In this document: piece after piece, positions 44,545 to 54,967 of the stretch
Position numbering within the stretch: the stretch's first letter is position 1
Layout of the letters: each line of letters opens with the position of its first letter
From: Entophlyctis helioformis
Taxonomy: Eukaryota; Chytridiomycota; Chytridiomycetes; Chytridiales; Chytriomycetaceae
Direction: 5' to 3'
Assembly: GCA_025526915.1 (NCBI GenBank)
Contig: JAHLKH010000004.1
Location: 1 to 64,000, forward strand
Length of the DNA: 64,000 nucleotides
The notes under the pieces: model-generated
What the model was told of the DNA's origin: nothing
The model's input: the letters and a program-made list of their open reading frames with translations, nothing else
The model's database searches: none
Program-made: the position numbers and the translations under genes

Positions 44545-45529
44545 CTAGCGAGCAAGGGAAGCAGGACAAGCATTGTCAGTACGGCGAGTGCTCAGAGGGC
44601 GAGTGCCAGTGTCGGGCCATGCTTCAAGACCCATTGCAGCACTGGCGCTCGCTCCATCTGGCCGTCTGGCCATCGCCCGGCCAGCCTTTGCGCATGATGG
44701 GCCACCAAGCGCGGAGGGCCAGAGCGCTCGCAGAGTGCCGCCCCGACGCACGCCAGCGCCAGCATCACCATCACGGCTGCATGGGCAAGACCAGCCAAAG
44801 CAGGAGCAAGGCAAGGCAAGGTATTGCCAGACACGGTCCTGGCCTCTCAGCCACCAACACCAGCAACGGCACCAGCACCAACAACCACGACTGTCGAACC
44901 TCGCGCCGCCCATTGCCGTCGCGCCCTCCTCACCTTGCAGAGCATTTTCAGTTTGACTGTCAAGGTCAGATTGGAGGGTTGAGCGTGATGGCACTTGCCG
45001 ACGTGTTTGGTTTGAGAATGGCCGCCTGGCGGTGAATGCGGGATGCCTGGAAGATGGCGATGCCGTTGAATGCCTGGCCGGATCTGGTTGCCATTGGGCT
45101 GCCATCGTGCTGCCATTGGGCTCGATGGCGGTGGATCCCAAGGCCGTCTTGTGCAGTCTGGAAACGCAAATGCATTGTGTTGAAATGCACGGCAGAGCGA
45201 ATGTCGAGGAATGCCGCATGGATCGTGAATGCAATGTGAATGAATGCCGCACATTCATTATGCACTCTTGAGAGCACGCTCGGCCTGGACTCTGTCCAAT
45301 GCGCGTAGATATCACCGATATCGCACAGTGAGAAGCCGGATGCGAGCCCAGCCAGCCAGCCAGCATGCATCCAGCATGCAATAGCCACGAGACGATCACA
45401 TGACCATCACGCGATAGTTCCATGATAGCCACGATATGGCCACATCAAGGATTGGTGAATGGCGGCAATGAGATCCTGCGAGTCTGCCTGCATCTGCCTG
45501 AACCACCATCTGCCTTGCACGCCGGGATC

Positions 45530-46530
45530 TCAGGCATCAGCCTCCATGAGCCTGTCGACCATGCCACCGTCGTCTTCAGCAAGCGCAACCTGCTCGCTGT
45601 CGCCATCCACAGACGTGTCCGCGCCACTCGTGGTTGCCGTTCCAGTCGAACTGGCTCCCTTGCTGTCGCGTCCCTTGTCGCTGTCCTTTGGGACCTGAGA
45701 TGGCCAACTGGAACTCGACGATCGCCTCGCCCTTGAGACGGTGCAGCAGCAATAGCCGCTCCTTCTTGCTGAGCAGCAGCGATCCACTCGTCTTGATGTG
45801 GAAGAACGACAGCACAATGGGCACAGACACGCTGTTGTTGGCATGGGCAGATGGATGGAAGTCAGCCGTGGCGAGTGAGAACGCGCCGTGTTGGGCAAAG
45901 ACACCAAAGGAGCAGGCAGTCCAAGGCCACTCACGATCCGGTGTAGTCGGCTCAAGCAAAGGCTCAAACCGCAGCAGACAGCTGCCCATGGCTGGTGGGC
46001 GATCATCCATTCATCCATCCATCCATCCAAGGCGGCATGTCAGCGAGTGGTCTTGCCTGGCATTGCTGGCAATGAGCAGAGTACCACAAGAGCATACCGA
46101 GCTGAGAAAAGCGCTCACGATCGACGCCAGAGAACTCGGAGAGCATCGGATGCTCATGCTTGATGGTCTTGCATGGACAGCCTGTTGTCGACTGGGCCGA
46201 GCATGCACGAGCTGTCGACCAACCCGACGACTGCCGCCCTTCTGCTGCCCCTCTGCTGTGGTGTGCATCAACGGTCTTGGTCTTGAACGTCGCGATCCTT
46301 GCCGGATGACGCTGCTTGAAGCGTGCTGTTGGATGCTTTCAGGCGAGGTTGCATTCACACGGCATGTCGAGCAACACAGATCAATCCGACACGCCGTGAG
46401 AGTGCCAGCATCGTCATGCTCTCACGGTCGCTGATGCAGTGTGATCTTGCGGTCCTTGAGCATCGCCAAGCCAGCCCATGGATGCCAGGCGAGCAGGATG
46501 TGCGCATCACACTGGCTGCCATGTGCCATC
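45530..46530 (-). CDS. Unidentified gene, minus strand, partial model
   Basis: Exon 46530-46426 follows a good acceptor and reads MAHGSQCDAHILLAWHPW, then AGLAMLKDRKITLHQR. Later segments read KTIKHEHPMLSEFSGVDRER, then across an intron (about 46015-46098) AMGSCLLRFEPLLEPTTPD, continuing to SVPIVLSFFHIKTSGSLLLS and KKERLLLLHRLKGEAIVEFQ. Near 45682 the frame that carries this domain and the frame that carries an acidic, Ser/Thr-rich tail ending at 45530 differ by one base, so the 3' end is unsolved (missed intron, or frameshift). Upstream exons probably exist beyond 46530. I do not recognise the family. Confidence 0.42.
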
Positions 46531-46613
46531 CTGCAGTGTGTGCTGCGTGCGACGTTGAGCCTGCACCGATGCACACACGGCTGTTGCATCGCAAGGGTCG
46601 TTGTCGCTGCTGG

Positions 46614-46655
46614 ATTGATTTTGGTTGATTTTGGTTGATTTTGGTTGGTTTTGGC
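46614..46655. repeat. Tandem ttggttgatt units
   Basis: About four copies of a ten-base unit (ttggttgatt), an AT-richer island in GC-rich sequence. It lies just upstream of the unidentified minus-strand gene. Confidence 0.85.
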
Positions 46656-46699
46656 GCAAAATCGAGCAATGTTTGGCTGCTGTGCACGGCTCTCGCCAA

Positions 46700-47640
46700 C
46701 AGACAGCACCACGGACGGGCGGACAGGCGGACAGACAGGCGAGAGCATCTGCGCTGCTCGACTGATCACAGCGGCTGGCTGGGACACGTCCAGATGCTAC
46801 CAGTCGCTGTGTTCAGTCAAACAACGCAGCTGCCTGCCCGTCCCCTTTGCGGCTGCCTTCAGCCTCGACGACACGACACCGCACCAACCGCCACTCGGCC
46901 GTGTGCACAGCTCGCAGTCGACCCTTGCTCCGCTGTGGCGGCTGCTGGCACGGCATGCCGCTGCACGCTGGCTGGCTGGGCCGATGGGGGTCGACAGCGA
47001 GGACCTGATCGGCCTTGGCTGGGTCGAGGCTCGCCTTGAGCATCCAGCTCAGCAACACGGCGCTGACCTGTGTGCCTTGGCTGGAAGGCGGCTTGGTCGG
47101 CAGCGATCGTGGCAGCCAGCAGCCAGCAGTCGACGCATCGCCATGCTCAAGACGGGCCATGCTGCTACGCCGTCATTGACGAGACGCTTCTCGCATTGCA
47201 TCCCAACATCGGCAATGGCCTGCGTACTCGGCCATGCAAGGCAAGTCGCTTCGAGTCGCGAGTGCTGCCGTGTCTTGTCTGCTATAGGAAGAGGAAGAGG
47301 ACGAAGAAGAATGTCCACAAGATCAAGAATGGTTTGTATTGGTACACTGCATGCATCCAACTCTCTCTCATCCAACACCAGAGCGTCATCGCGGCAGACG
47401 GCATTGGCGAGCAGCTCGATCGCATTCAAGCAGATGTGCAGAGAGTGCAGGCGAGCCGGTCAGTCATTTGTCTGCAGTGTACCACAAGGCAGAGAATGAC
47501 CATGATCACCATCCACTTACTTTTTTCCACAGTCGCAGGAGGGCTGGTGGCTTGATTGACCCACCTCCTCCCCAATCAAGACCTCCATCAAAACCTTGGA
47601 ACCAACATACCTGGGATCAAGCAGTAGGTTAGTCGCGTGC
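46700..47640. other. Coding-like sequence on both strands, strand unresolved
   Basis: On the plus strand three segments join in phase: after an acceptor at about 47286 an acidic EEEEDEEECPQDQEWF, then SVIAADGIGEQLDRIQADVQ and, after the acceptor at 47531, RRRAGGLIDPPPPQSRPPS, ending near 47633. On the minus strand a frame reads ADKTRQHSRLEATCLAWPST and, after an acceptor near 47070, VSAVLLSWMLKASLDPAKAD. Both have usable splice sites; only one is likely real. No family recognised. Confidence 0.3.
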
Positions 47641-47689
47641 GATGCGGCTGGATCGAGCAAAGACCGTCGCCTCGTCTGCATGGAGCAGA

Positions 47690-48310
47690 TCATCGCTCAG
47701 CGCAGGGTAACGGCCGCGGTCGGCATCCACCGGTCCTGGCAATGGAGCCGTGGCTCGAGCAGTTCGGCGCGGAGCAGCAGCACGAGCCACAGGCACAGCC
47801 ACTCGGGCAGGAGCGGCTTGGTGGCGGCGACGATCTTGGCGGGACGACTGCCTTGGCCGCCGCCTTCTTGGCAACCGAGACGGCCTTGGGCGGCGTGACA
47901 ATCTTGGGCTGAATGACCGCCTTTGGTGCCACGACCGCCTTTGCCGGTGCCTTGGCCGCCGCCTTCTTCGGGACCGAGACGACCTTGGGCAGCGCGACGA
48001 CCACCTTGACCGGTGCCTTGGTCACGGCCTTGACAGGGGCGGTCTTGACCGGGCAAGGGATGCGTGTCTTGGGCGGGACGGCGACCTTGGCATGGGACAG
48101 CCGCCTTGACTGGTGCTCTTGTCGTGACGTCTTGGCGACCGGGACGACCTTGGACGCGACGACCGGCTTGCGCACGACGCCGTGGACGACCGGAGCAGCC
48201 GCAGAGACCCGCTTGGCGGTCTGCAGGGTCTTGGTTTGGCCCTTGGTCGTTCCGGTGTTGGTCGCTCCGGTCTTGGGTGCAGGGCGGGCTGTGCGTCGAG
48301 CATAATGCAC
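47690..48310 (-). CDS. Lys/Ala/Pro/Val-rich basic protein, histone H1-tail-like (partial)
   Basis: After an acceptor near 48325 the reverse strand encodes about 170 residues dominated by Lys, Ala, Pro and Val in short repeats such as VVSVPKKAAAKAPAKAVVAP and IVTPPKAVSVAKKAAAKAVV. This is the composition of linker-histone tails and other chromatin proteins. No winged-helix globular domain was found. The N-terminal exon is probably among the Ala/Arg-rich frames up to 48766 but its donor is unclear. Near the 3' end two frames compete (a Cys-rich tail or KPLLPEWLCLWLVLLLRAEL), so the C-terminus is uncertain. Confidence 0.4.
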   Translation of the reverse strand: MHYARRTARPAPKTGATNTGTTKGQTKTLQTAKRVSAAAPVVHGVVRKPVVASKVVPVAKTSRQEHQSRRLSHAKVAVPPKTRIPCPVKTAPVKAVTKAPVKVVVALPKVVSVPKKAAAKAPAKAVVAPKAVIQPKIVTPPKAVSVAKKAAAKAVVPPRSSPPPSRSCPSGCACGSCCCSAPNCSSHGSIARTGGCRPRPLPCAER

Positions 48311-48766
48311 GGGAAAGTCGGCAGCTGTCAAGACAGGAGGCTCAGCGCCACACTCCGACAACGCGCTCCTTCCGCCTGCTGCCGCCACCCGAGTCTGCGG
48401 CGTAGTCTGCGCGACTGTGTGGCTCGCGCAGCCATGCGAATGGCATCTGCCCCGAGGGGAGGGCGGCGAGCCATAGCAGGAGCAGCATAGGTGGCAGCAG
48501 AGGTGGCAGCAGAGGTGGCAGCAGGCGGCAAGGCGAGAGGCGGGGCAGGCGAGGCACACAGCATGAGGCGAGGCGAGAAGGCAATGCGGCGCATGGGAGT
48601 GGCAGGCAGGAAGCGGGCAAGCGAGGGGAAGAGGGCATGCAGAGGGATGGGGCGGAGGGCAGACAGGCAGATGTGGGCGGTGGTGGTGGTGGCGAGGGTG
48701 ATGGTGATGCGAGACGAGGCGAAGGCGAAAGCAACAAAGCACGAGTGTGAGGAGAGCATCGTGTAA

Positions 48767-49067
48767 TGCTGTGGTTGGTTGTGGTTGAGGTTGTGGTTGT
48801 GGTTGTCGCAGAAGGTCAGCTTGTTGAATACAAGAGAGCTGGAGCGAGCGCAGAGAGCGGCAGTCGCTGCTATTTGTATGCAGCGGGTCGCTGCGAGCCG
48901 GCCAGTCAGGCCAGCCAGCCAGCCAGATAAGGGCGTGATATCGGTGCGGGCACAGAGGGCCTGCCAGTTGATGTCGGGGTTGCTCAGCATCATCATCCAC
49001 AACAGCAGCCACTCAACTCAGCAGGTGGCGGCGGCACTTGCGCGCTCTGGCGGGGATTGCTGCGTGC
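48767..49067. other. Spacer before duplication copy B
   Basis: GC-rich spacer with a short GGTT-type run near 48770-48810. No gene is supported. Confidence 0.4.
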
Positions 49068-51273
49068 CTGCTGCGTGCCTGTGCCAGCACGGACAGGCTG
49101 CCTGACACGGGCGACGATGACGCGCAACAATCGCGTGCCGTCTGACGCGCTGGTGCTCGGCGTGACGTGCGCGATGTGAATGCTCGGAGCGTCATGCTGG
49201 ACGGCTGGCTGGATGACGAGACGGCTGGCTGACTGGACGGCTGCATGATGGATGACTGGGCTGCCATGGGCGGGCTGGCTGCTGTGCCGGGCAGCAGACC
49301 CGACAGATGGCTCGCCAATGCTGCTTCTGGTGCTGCTGCTCGTGCTGCTTCTACTTCTGCGCGGCACGTATTTGCTGCCACCAAGACGGACGGACAGCCC
49401 GTTGCTTCTGGTGCGACGTGACACGCTCTGTCATTGCAGGCATCAAGCAACGGCCAGCCAGCTGCTGTCTGTGGAAACCATCCTGTTGGTCCAATGAAGA
49501 CCCAATGAAGATCCAGCGCACTGTCACTCTCTCACGCCATCACCTTGTCCAGCGTGTCTTGTTGATGTGCCGAGTGGCGTCTCTGCTCTCAAGACGGCGT
49601 CGCCTTCACCTGCCCAAACACGCCTTGGCATCAATGCGCAACAATGGCCGTGACGAGACAGCTCCTCGCCCTCCATTCACAGCCCAATTCTTGTGGTTGG
49701 GATATTGTGGAAGCATCGTTGCAGCATGCGCATCGGTAGAAGGCGACTGCGTCACTCGTCTGTGGGATTCTTGTCAAATCCACCGCATCATCGGCTTGCT
49801 CAGCAATCGCATCTGCGACATTGCTGCCATGGATGGACGAGGATGGCAACCGCTCACCGTAGAATGGCTACATCCTCAGTTTTGACGAGATATAGCCGAG
49901 TGAGCTCAGAGCTGCTCCGACAGTGTGAGCGACAACGACGGATACGACGGTGGATTGGCTTGTATGGATCAGGCTGCTTCATTCCAAATGCTCGCATAGA
50001 CTTGTTGGTAACAATCCCACTGAGTCCTCTGCCCTTCAGCGTGCTGCTTGTGTGCCAAGGGCTCTGACTGGATCAACCTGTGCACCATTGAATGCCGTGT
50101 TGGTGCATGTCCCACATTCCATGTGTTGCAATGGCGCTTGTTGGACGATCGCGTCGAGTGGATCTTGTCCTCACAGCCACAAAGCGAGCAAGCGGCTGTG
50201 ACGATGACGACGGAGCGACAGACGGCAAACAACGCAGCAGCAACAGCCAGTGACGAGCATGTGAGCCGTCTGCAGAGCCAGCTGCAGAGCACAGCGAGCA
50301 GCCGGCTGTGGTCGAGCAGGTCATTGGAGCGAGTGGCAGCCAAGCCGTCGAGCCAGGGCAGCCAAGTGCAGCCGCAGCCAGGACCAAGACAGCAGCAGCA
50401 GCAACGACCGCACAGCCATGTGTGCCTCGCTATGTAGTGCCGCCAGCCACCGGCAACCTTGCGTACGGACGCAGCCACTGGGACGGCAAGCCCGCCGAGA
50501 TCCACGCCATGATCCTCAAGCACGCCGGCCCACTCACACTCTTCCTGTGCGGACTGCTCGGCGACACGGACACACTCGACGAAGCGACCAAGCATCAGCT
50601 GTGGATCGATGCGTTCAAGATGGACTGGCAGGGCGATCTGGCGCTGCTGCCTGACGTTAGGCTGACGGCTGACAACGGGCTGCTGCTCGCGCACTCTCGC
50701 TCCATGTACGACCGTCTCTGCAAGCGCTTTCCGCGGTGCACCCAGCGCTTCTGTGCGGGCTCAGAAGCAAGCGGCAACAACTACGTCATATCGCTCAACC
50801 ACCTTTACTTTGACAGCCGCCGACTGATGCTCATCCCCATGCGGCATGGCTGGTTCGATCTGGTCGACTTTACGTATCCGATCGCACTCGCTCGTACGGC
50901 CATCCACTATGGATGCCTCGATCTGCTCAAGCATCTCGACGACAAGTACCACACACTCAAGGACTGGATGGTCAGGCAAGATCCAGCAAGCGTGTACTGG
51001 CACAGTGCAGTTGATCAGGCAGCGGGAAATGGACATCTCGACGTTATGCAGTTCTTGTTTGCGGCAGGCGTGGCGGGATGCAGTACCTGGGCGATCGACC
51101 GGGCGGCCGGTAAAGGTCATCTGCATGTCGTCATCTGGCTCCACGAGAATAGAAGGGAAGGATGCACATATCTGGCGATGAACGGCGCGGCTGCCAACGG
51201 CTATCTGCATGTTGTCAAGTGGCTCCACGAGAACAGGACGGAAGGATGCACAGCGTATGCGATGGATTGGGCG

Positions 51274-51501
51274 TGTGAGGAGACGGAAGGACTGCGGTTG
51301 GATGCACAAGATATTCATTGTCAGACCAGTATCAGAGACAGGCAGGGGAGATGGAGGGTACCTGCGGTTGGATGCACAAGACGACAGCTGGGGCAAGTCT
51401 GGTGCATCGACCGCTGGCAGAAGGCGCGTTCCAATAATGCCCATGCAGCCATTGGCACGCGGCATCAGTGCACAATGAGAGACACATTGCAGCTCGTTAC
51501 A
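51274..51501 (-). repeat. LTR (3' LTR in element orientation)
   Basis: 228 bp, TG...CA ends. Contains an internal 20-bp repeat, ctgcggttggatgcacaaga, at about 51292 and 51362. Seen identical to the other LTR. Confidence 0.93.
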
Positions 51502-52740
51502 GCCCCCCTTGACGAGAGATCCTTCATGGATTGATCGCCACAAAAGAGAGGTGCAATGTGGGTCACAGGTGGTGTGGCAGCCAGGCGGCTGCTGTGACAG
51601 AGACCAGCAGGCATCCAATGCGACTGTGGAGGCAGATCTGGCGGATCTGGCGGCTCTGGTGGTGGTCGCGTTGGAGCAGCTGAATCCAGATGAACAGACA
51701 GGATGGCGCAAGCAGACAGGCCAATCCCATGCAATGGCGATCCCGACAGGTGGTGGGCAGAGCACAGAGATGCATCTGGCCCATGTCGATCAGTTGCGGT
51801 GACAGTAGTTGACGCTGCTGAGTTGGTAGCCGGCCAAGTGCAGGCAGTGTCGGTTGAGCGGTTGACAGGCAGCGATTGCTGATGCGGCTGGGTCGGCAGC
51901 ATCTGCAAGGGCAGATCAGACGGGTAAGCGGGCGGCGGTTGGTGTTCTGGCTGCAGGTGGTGCAGCTCAGTCGATGCAGTTGACGGTTCAGTTGGTGCAG
52001 TTGACAGTTGTTGTACTGGCTGCAGGCGATGCAGCTCAGTCGGTTCAGTTGACAGTACGGGAGACAGGTGAGGCAGATGGAGCGTTGCAGACAGTTGAGA
52101 CGGGTGCGAGGGCGAGTGTGCCGACAGGCAGTGCGGCTGCTTGGCAAGGGCAGGTGCAGCGGTGTCGGCTGAGTGCTGCTCAGTCGAGAGGCTGGGCAGA
52201 GCGGCTGTTGTTGCTGGTGCAGATGGCAGATCAATTGGTATCGGCGATGGATCGGCTGATGCCGACCAATCAGACGCGGCTGACCAATCGGTTGGTGCCG
52301 ACAAATCAGCTGCTGCTGACCGATTGGCACGCGTTGACCAATCAGATCGCGTTGGCCAATCGGCGCGCGCTGCAGGCGGCTGGATGGGCGAGCCTGCAGG
52401 ACTGGCGACTGGGCTGCAGAGCGGGACAGACGGGGACGGGACGGACGGGTACGGGACGGACGGTTGCTCGACCCTGCTGGCCGGGCTGGCTGGTGCCAGA
52501 GGCGGCTGGGTCGGTCGGTGCTGCTGGGGCGAGGCCCGAGCAGTGGCGGTCGGAACGGGAGAACGATGCTGCTGATGCCGCGGCGTCAGGCCAGGCGTGC
52601 TGCCAGGACCAGAGCGGCCGGGGCTGCGGACGGGCTGGTCGGGCAGCTGCTGCATGCAGAGCGGTTGGGGCTGCACATGGCTGGGGCCGGTGCAGATGGA
52701 ACGGTTGGCGAGGTCGGTGTTGCTGCAGCCGCGGCTGGTA

Positions 52741-52776
<36 letters not shown>

Positions 52777-53237
52777 GAATCGATCAGAACGAAAAGCCAC
52801 GAATGGATTTTCTGCTCAGTGCAGTTGATGGCGGCCTGTTTGTGCTGGATGGCTGCACGCAGGTCGCCGATCGTCTGCTCGAGCTGCTGCCGCTCCAGCT
52901 GGAGGCTGTCCAGCCTGGCCACGCCCTCCCGCAAGGCCGCGGCAGCCTGCTCGTAGCGGAGGCGGCCGGTTGGCGTCGGAGGGCTGAAGCAGGCGCGGCG
53001 GATGATGTGCATCTCTGCAAACGCCTCTGTGCGCCAGGCTGTCAGCTGCTGGATGGCGAGCAGGCAGTCGTCATGGTCGAGTCTGGTGGTGCGCAGCTGC
53101 TGGCGGGCCAGGCACAGCTCCTGCCGGAGGCTGCTGGCGGTCGCCTGAAGCTGCTGGATCTGTTTGTTGGTGGCGGCAGTGGTGAGCTGCTGCTGCTGGT
53201 TGATGCCGCCTGGCTGGCCTGGGCCGCCAGAGGGCAT
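51465..53237 (-). CDS. Coiled-coil, Pro/Ser-rich protein of the LTR element (Gag-like)
   Basis: Single frame on the minus strand from the first internal ATG (53237) to a stop inside the 3' LTR, 590 residues. The N-terminal 140 residues form a heptad-rich coiled coil with segments NKQIQQLQATASSLRQELCL, LRTTRLDHDDCLLAIQQL and LDSLQLERQQLEQTIGDLRA. Then come a Ser run, and about 400 residues rich in Pro, Ser, Gln, His and Thr with local repeats (TDWSAASDWSASADPS-like). No zinc knuckle, protease or polymerase motif is seen. By position it would be the Gag; the sequence itself does not prove that. The frame stays open through 590 codons, suggesting it is or was recently translated. Not known from any family I recognise. 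Confidence 0.6.
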
Positions 53238-53287
53238 GGCGTTGCTGCTCAGTCGGGTGTCGGTCACTACTTGTATGAGAGCTGTCG

Positions 53288-53515
53288 TGTGAGGAGACGG
53301 AAGGACTGCGGTTGGATGCACAAGATATTCATTGTCAGACCAGTATCAGAGACAGGCAGGGGAGATGGAGGGTACCTGCGGTTGGATGCACAAGACGACA
53401 GCTGGGGCAAGTCTGGTGCATCGACCGCTGGCAGAAGGCGCGTTCCAATAATGCCCATGCAGCCATTGGCACGCGGCATCAGTGCACAATGAGAGACACA
53501 TTGCAGCTCGTTACA
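53288..53515 (-). repeat. LTR (5' LTR in element orientation)
   Basis: 228 bp, same sequence as 51274-51501, followed by the target duplication GGGCG at 53516-53520. Confidence 0.93.
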
Positions 53516-54651
53516 GGGCGGCTGAAAACAGCCATCTTCATGTCATCATCTGGCTCCACGAAAACAGGACGGAAGGATGCACGACTGAAGCGATGAATCG
53601 GGCGGCCGGTAAAGGTCATCTTCATGTCGTCAAGTGGCTTCATGCCAATAGAACCGAGGGGTGTACGACCAATGCGATGGATTGGGCGGCTCGCAGTGGC
53701 CATCTTCATGTGGTCAAGTGGCTTCTTGCCAACCGCACCGAGGGCTTTACATACGAAGCGCTCATCGAGAGCAAGACGGACAGCATCGCCACGACCCTGA
53801 TCAAGAGCCTGACACTGGAGCAACGAGCCAGCATGGCTGATGCGATTACTCGGGATCGTGTTGGCTACAACCAAATGCGCATTCCTCGCATACTCGCCCT
53901 GCTTGAGCAACCATCTGCTTGAAAGCCACCAAATGACAACCATCTTCAGCCATTGTTGCAGACACCATCCGATGATCGTCCAACTTGCCATGGCGAGGCG
54001 TGTTGCATCCATTGAAGCACGACCAAAGCCAAACCATGCTGCCTCCTACTGGCGGCCCACCGGCAGCTGCCTAGAATGGAACAAGATGCTCCATTCTGAT
54101 GAAGATGCCAAAGTGGATGAGCAGGACGCGAGTATGGAGTGGAAGATCTTGACCGCAAGGCTGCGCAGACGGTCAATCACGACTGCCGATCAACACGCCT
54201 GGCTGGATCTGGCTGTGCCTGTTATGATCTGGCTGCAGTCGAGCTGTCTCTGTGTGTGTGTGTGCCAGCTGGTATGGTTCAGAGCGGCATGGCGCGGCAA
54301 TGCAGAGACAAGGCAAGGCGTGATCGTTTGTTGGTTCTGGCACGAAACGGGAAGCACAAAGCGAGACGGTGGATATTGCCTCAGCGGCACCGTCATTGCA
54401 CACGCAGCTGTGCAGTCAACCGTGATCGTGCTCGAGTCGTGGAACTTGACAACTGCTTGTGAAGGCAGCCGAGCAGGACAGACAGGCTGTTCTCGAGCGA
54501 AGAGGGCAGAGTGATGCAGACGGCATGCAGCAAAAGCAAAAGCGATCCACGGGATGCACGGGAAGCCGTGGCGTGGCGTGGCGTGGCATGGAGTGGCGTG
54601 GCTTGCCAGAGGGGCAAAAGGTGAAGCAAAGGAGCTTCAGGCAAAGGTGGA

Positions 54652-54724
54652 TGCTCCGTACAGGGATCGAACCTGTGACCTTTGCGTTATTAGCACAACG
54701 CTCTACCGACTAAGCTAACGGAGC
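54652..54724 (-). tRNA. tRNA-Ile (anticodon AAU), copy B
   Basis: Same cloverleaf as 3334-3406, with anticodon AAT (plus-strand 54689-54691), no intron and discriminator A at 54652. The T stem ACAGG/CCTGT is fully paired, unlike copy A. This is the better-preserved copy. Confidence 0.96.
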
Positions 54725-54967
54725 TTCCCACTTGGTGTCGAAATCTGCTTGTGCATGCATGTGCATTGGCTACACAAAACCAACGAACAAACGAACAATC
54801 GACCAGTCGACGACAACAGCGACAATCCAGACACATCCAACAGGGCAGGGTGTCAACAGAAGCATCGATGCAATCAAATGTGCAAGTGTGTGGTTGAGCT
54901 TGTCGGGGCATTTTCTGCGCGGACACGTCGCTTGGGCTTTGCCACGAAGCGACAGAATCCCCAGATC

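Larger units (their letters stand above)
51274..53515 (-). mobile_element. Non-autonomous LTR retrotransposon, recent insertion
   Basis: Two 228-bp direct repeats, 51274-51501 and 53288-53515, start TG and end CA and read identical by eye. They are flanked by a 5-bp target duplication GGGCG (51269-51273 and 53516-53520); the uninterrupted sequence is preserved in copy A around 2217. A polypurine tract AAGGGGGG lies at 51503-51510 on the minus strand next to the LTR, giving minus-strand orientation with the 5' LTR at 53515-53288. The 1,786-bp internal part carries one long frame (coiled-coil, Pro-rich) and no protease, reverse transcriptase, RNase H or integrase motif. No obvious tRNA 3'-end primer site (TGG...) follows the 5' LTR. 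Confidence 0.93.
50204..53922 (+). pseudogene. Ankyrin-repeat gene copy B, disrupted
   Basis: Equivalent of the intact gene at 1145-2623. The aligned ATG (50204) is followed after about 35 codons by a net 31-nt deletion near 50290 that shifts the frame, so the ankyrin frame (open again from about 50308) has no ATG of its own nearby. At 51273/51274 an LTR retrotransposon splits the gene within an ankyrin repeat; the reading frame resumes at 53521 and ends at 53922. Element plus target duplication is 2,247 bp, a multiple of three, but the inserted strand has stops. The last full ankyrin repeat differs from copy A in a clustered patch of changes. Confidence 0.9.
49068..54885. repeat. Segmental duplication, copy B (broken ankyrin gene, LTR insertion, tRNA-Ile)
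   Basis: Matches 1-3588 in direct orientation about 49 kb away. Removing the 2,242-bp element plus one 5-bp target copy leaves about 3.57 kb, the same length as copy A. The match ends about 80 bp before the SEC24 start codon. The 5' block 49068-50203 has no supported gene. Confidence 0.93.

Noticed and set aside
48328..49002. Ala/Ser-rich frame proposed as a mitochondrial presequence for the basic protein at 47690-48310
   Set aside because: No clear donor joins it to the basic exon, so it was left out of the model.
51502..53287. Reverse transcriptase, integrase or protease inside the LTR element
   Set aside because: No YxDD, HHCC-DDE or D(S/T)G motif was found in any frame of the 1.8-kb interior.
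51274..53515. Reading the repeat-flanked insert as a DNA transposon
   Set aside because: The termini are direct, not inverted, repeats; TG...CA ends, 5-bp target copies and a polypurine tract fit an LTR element.
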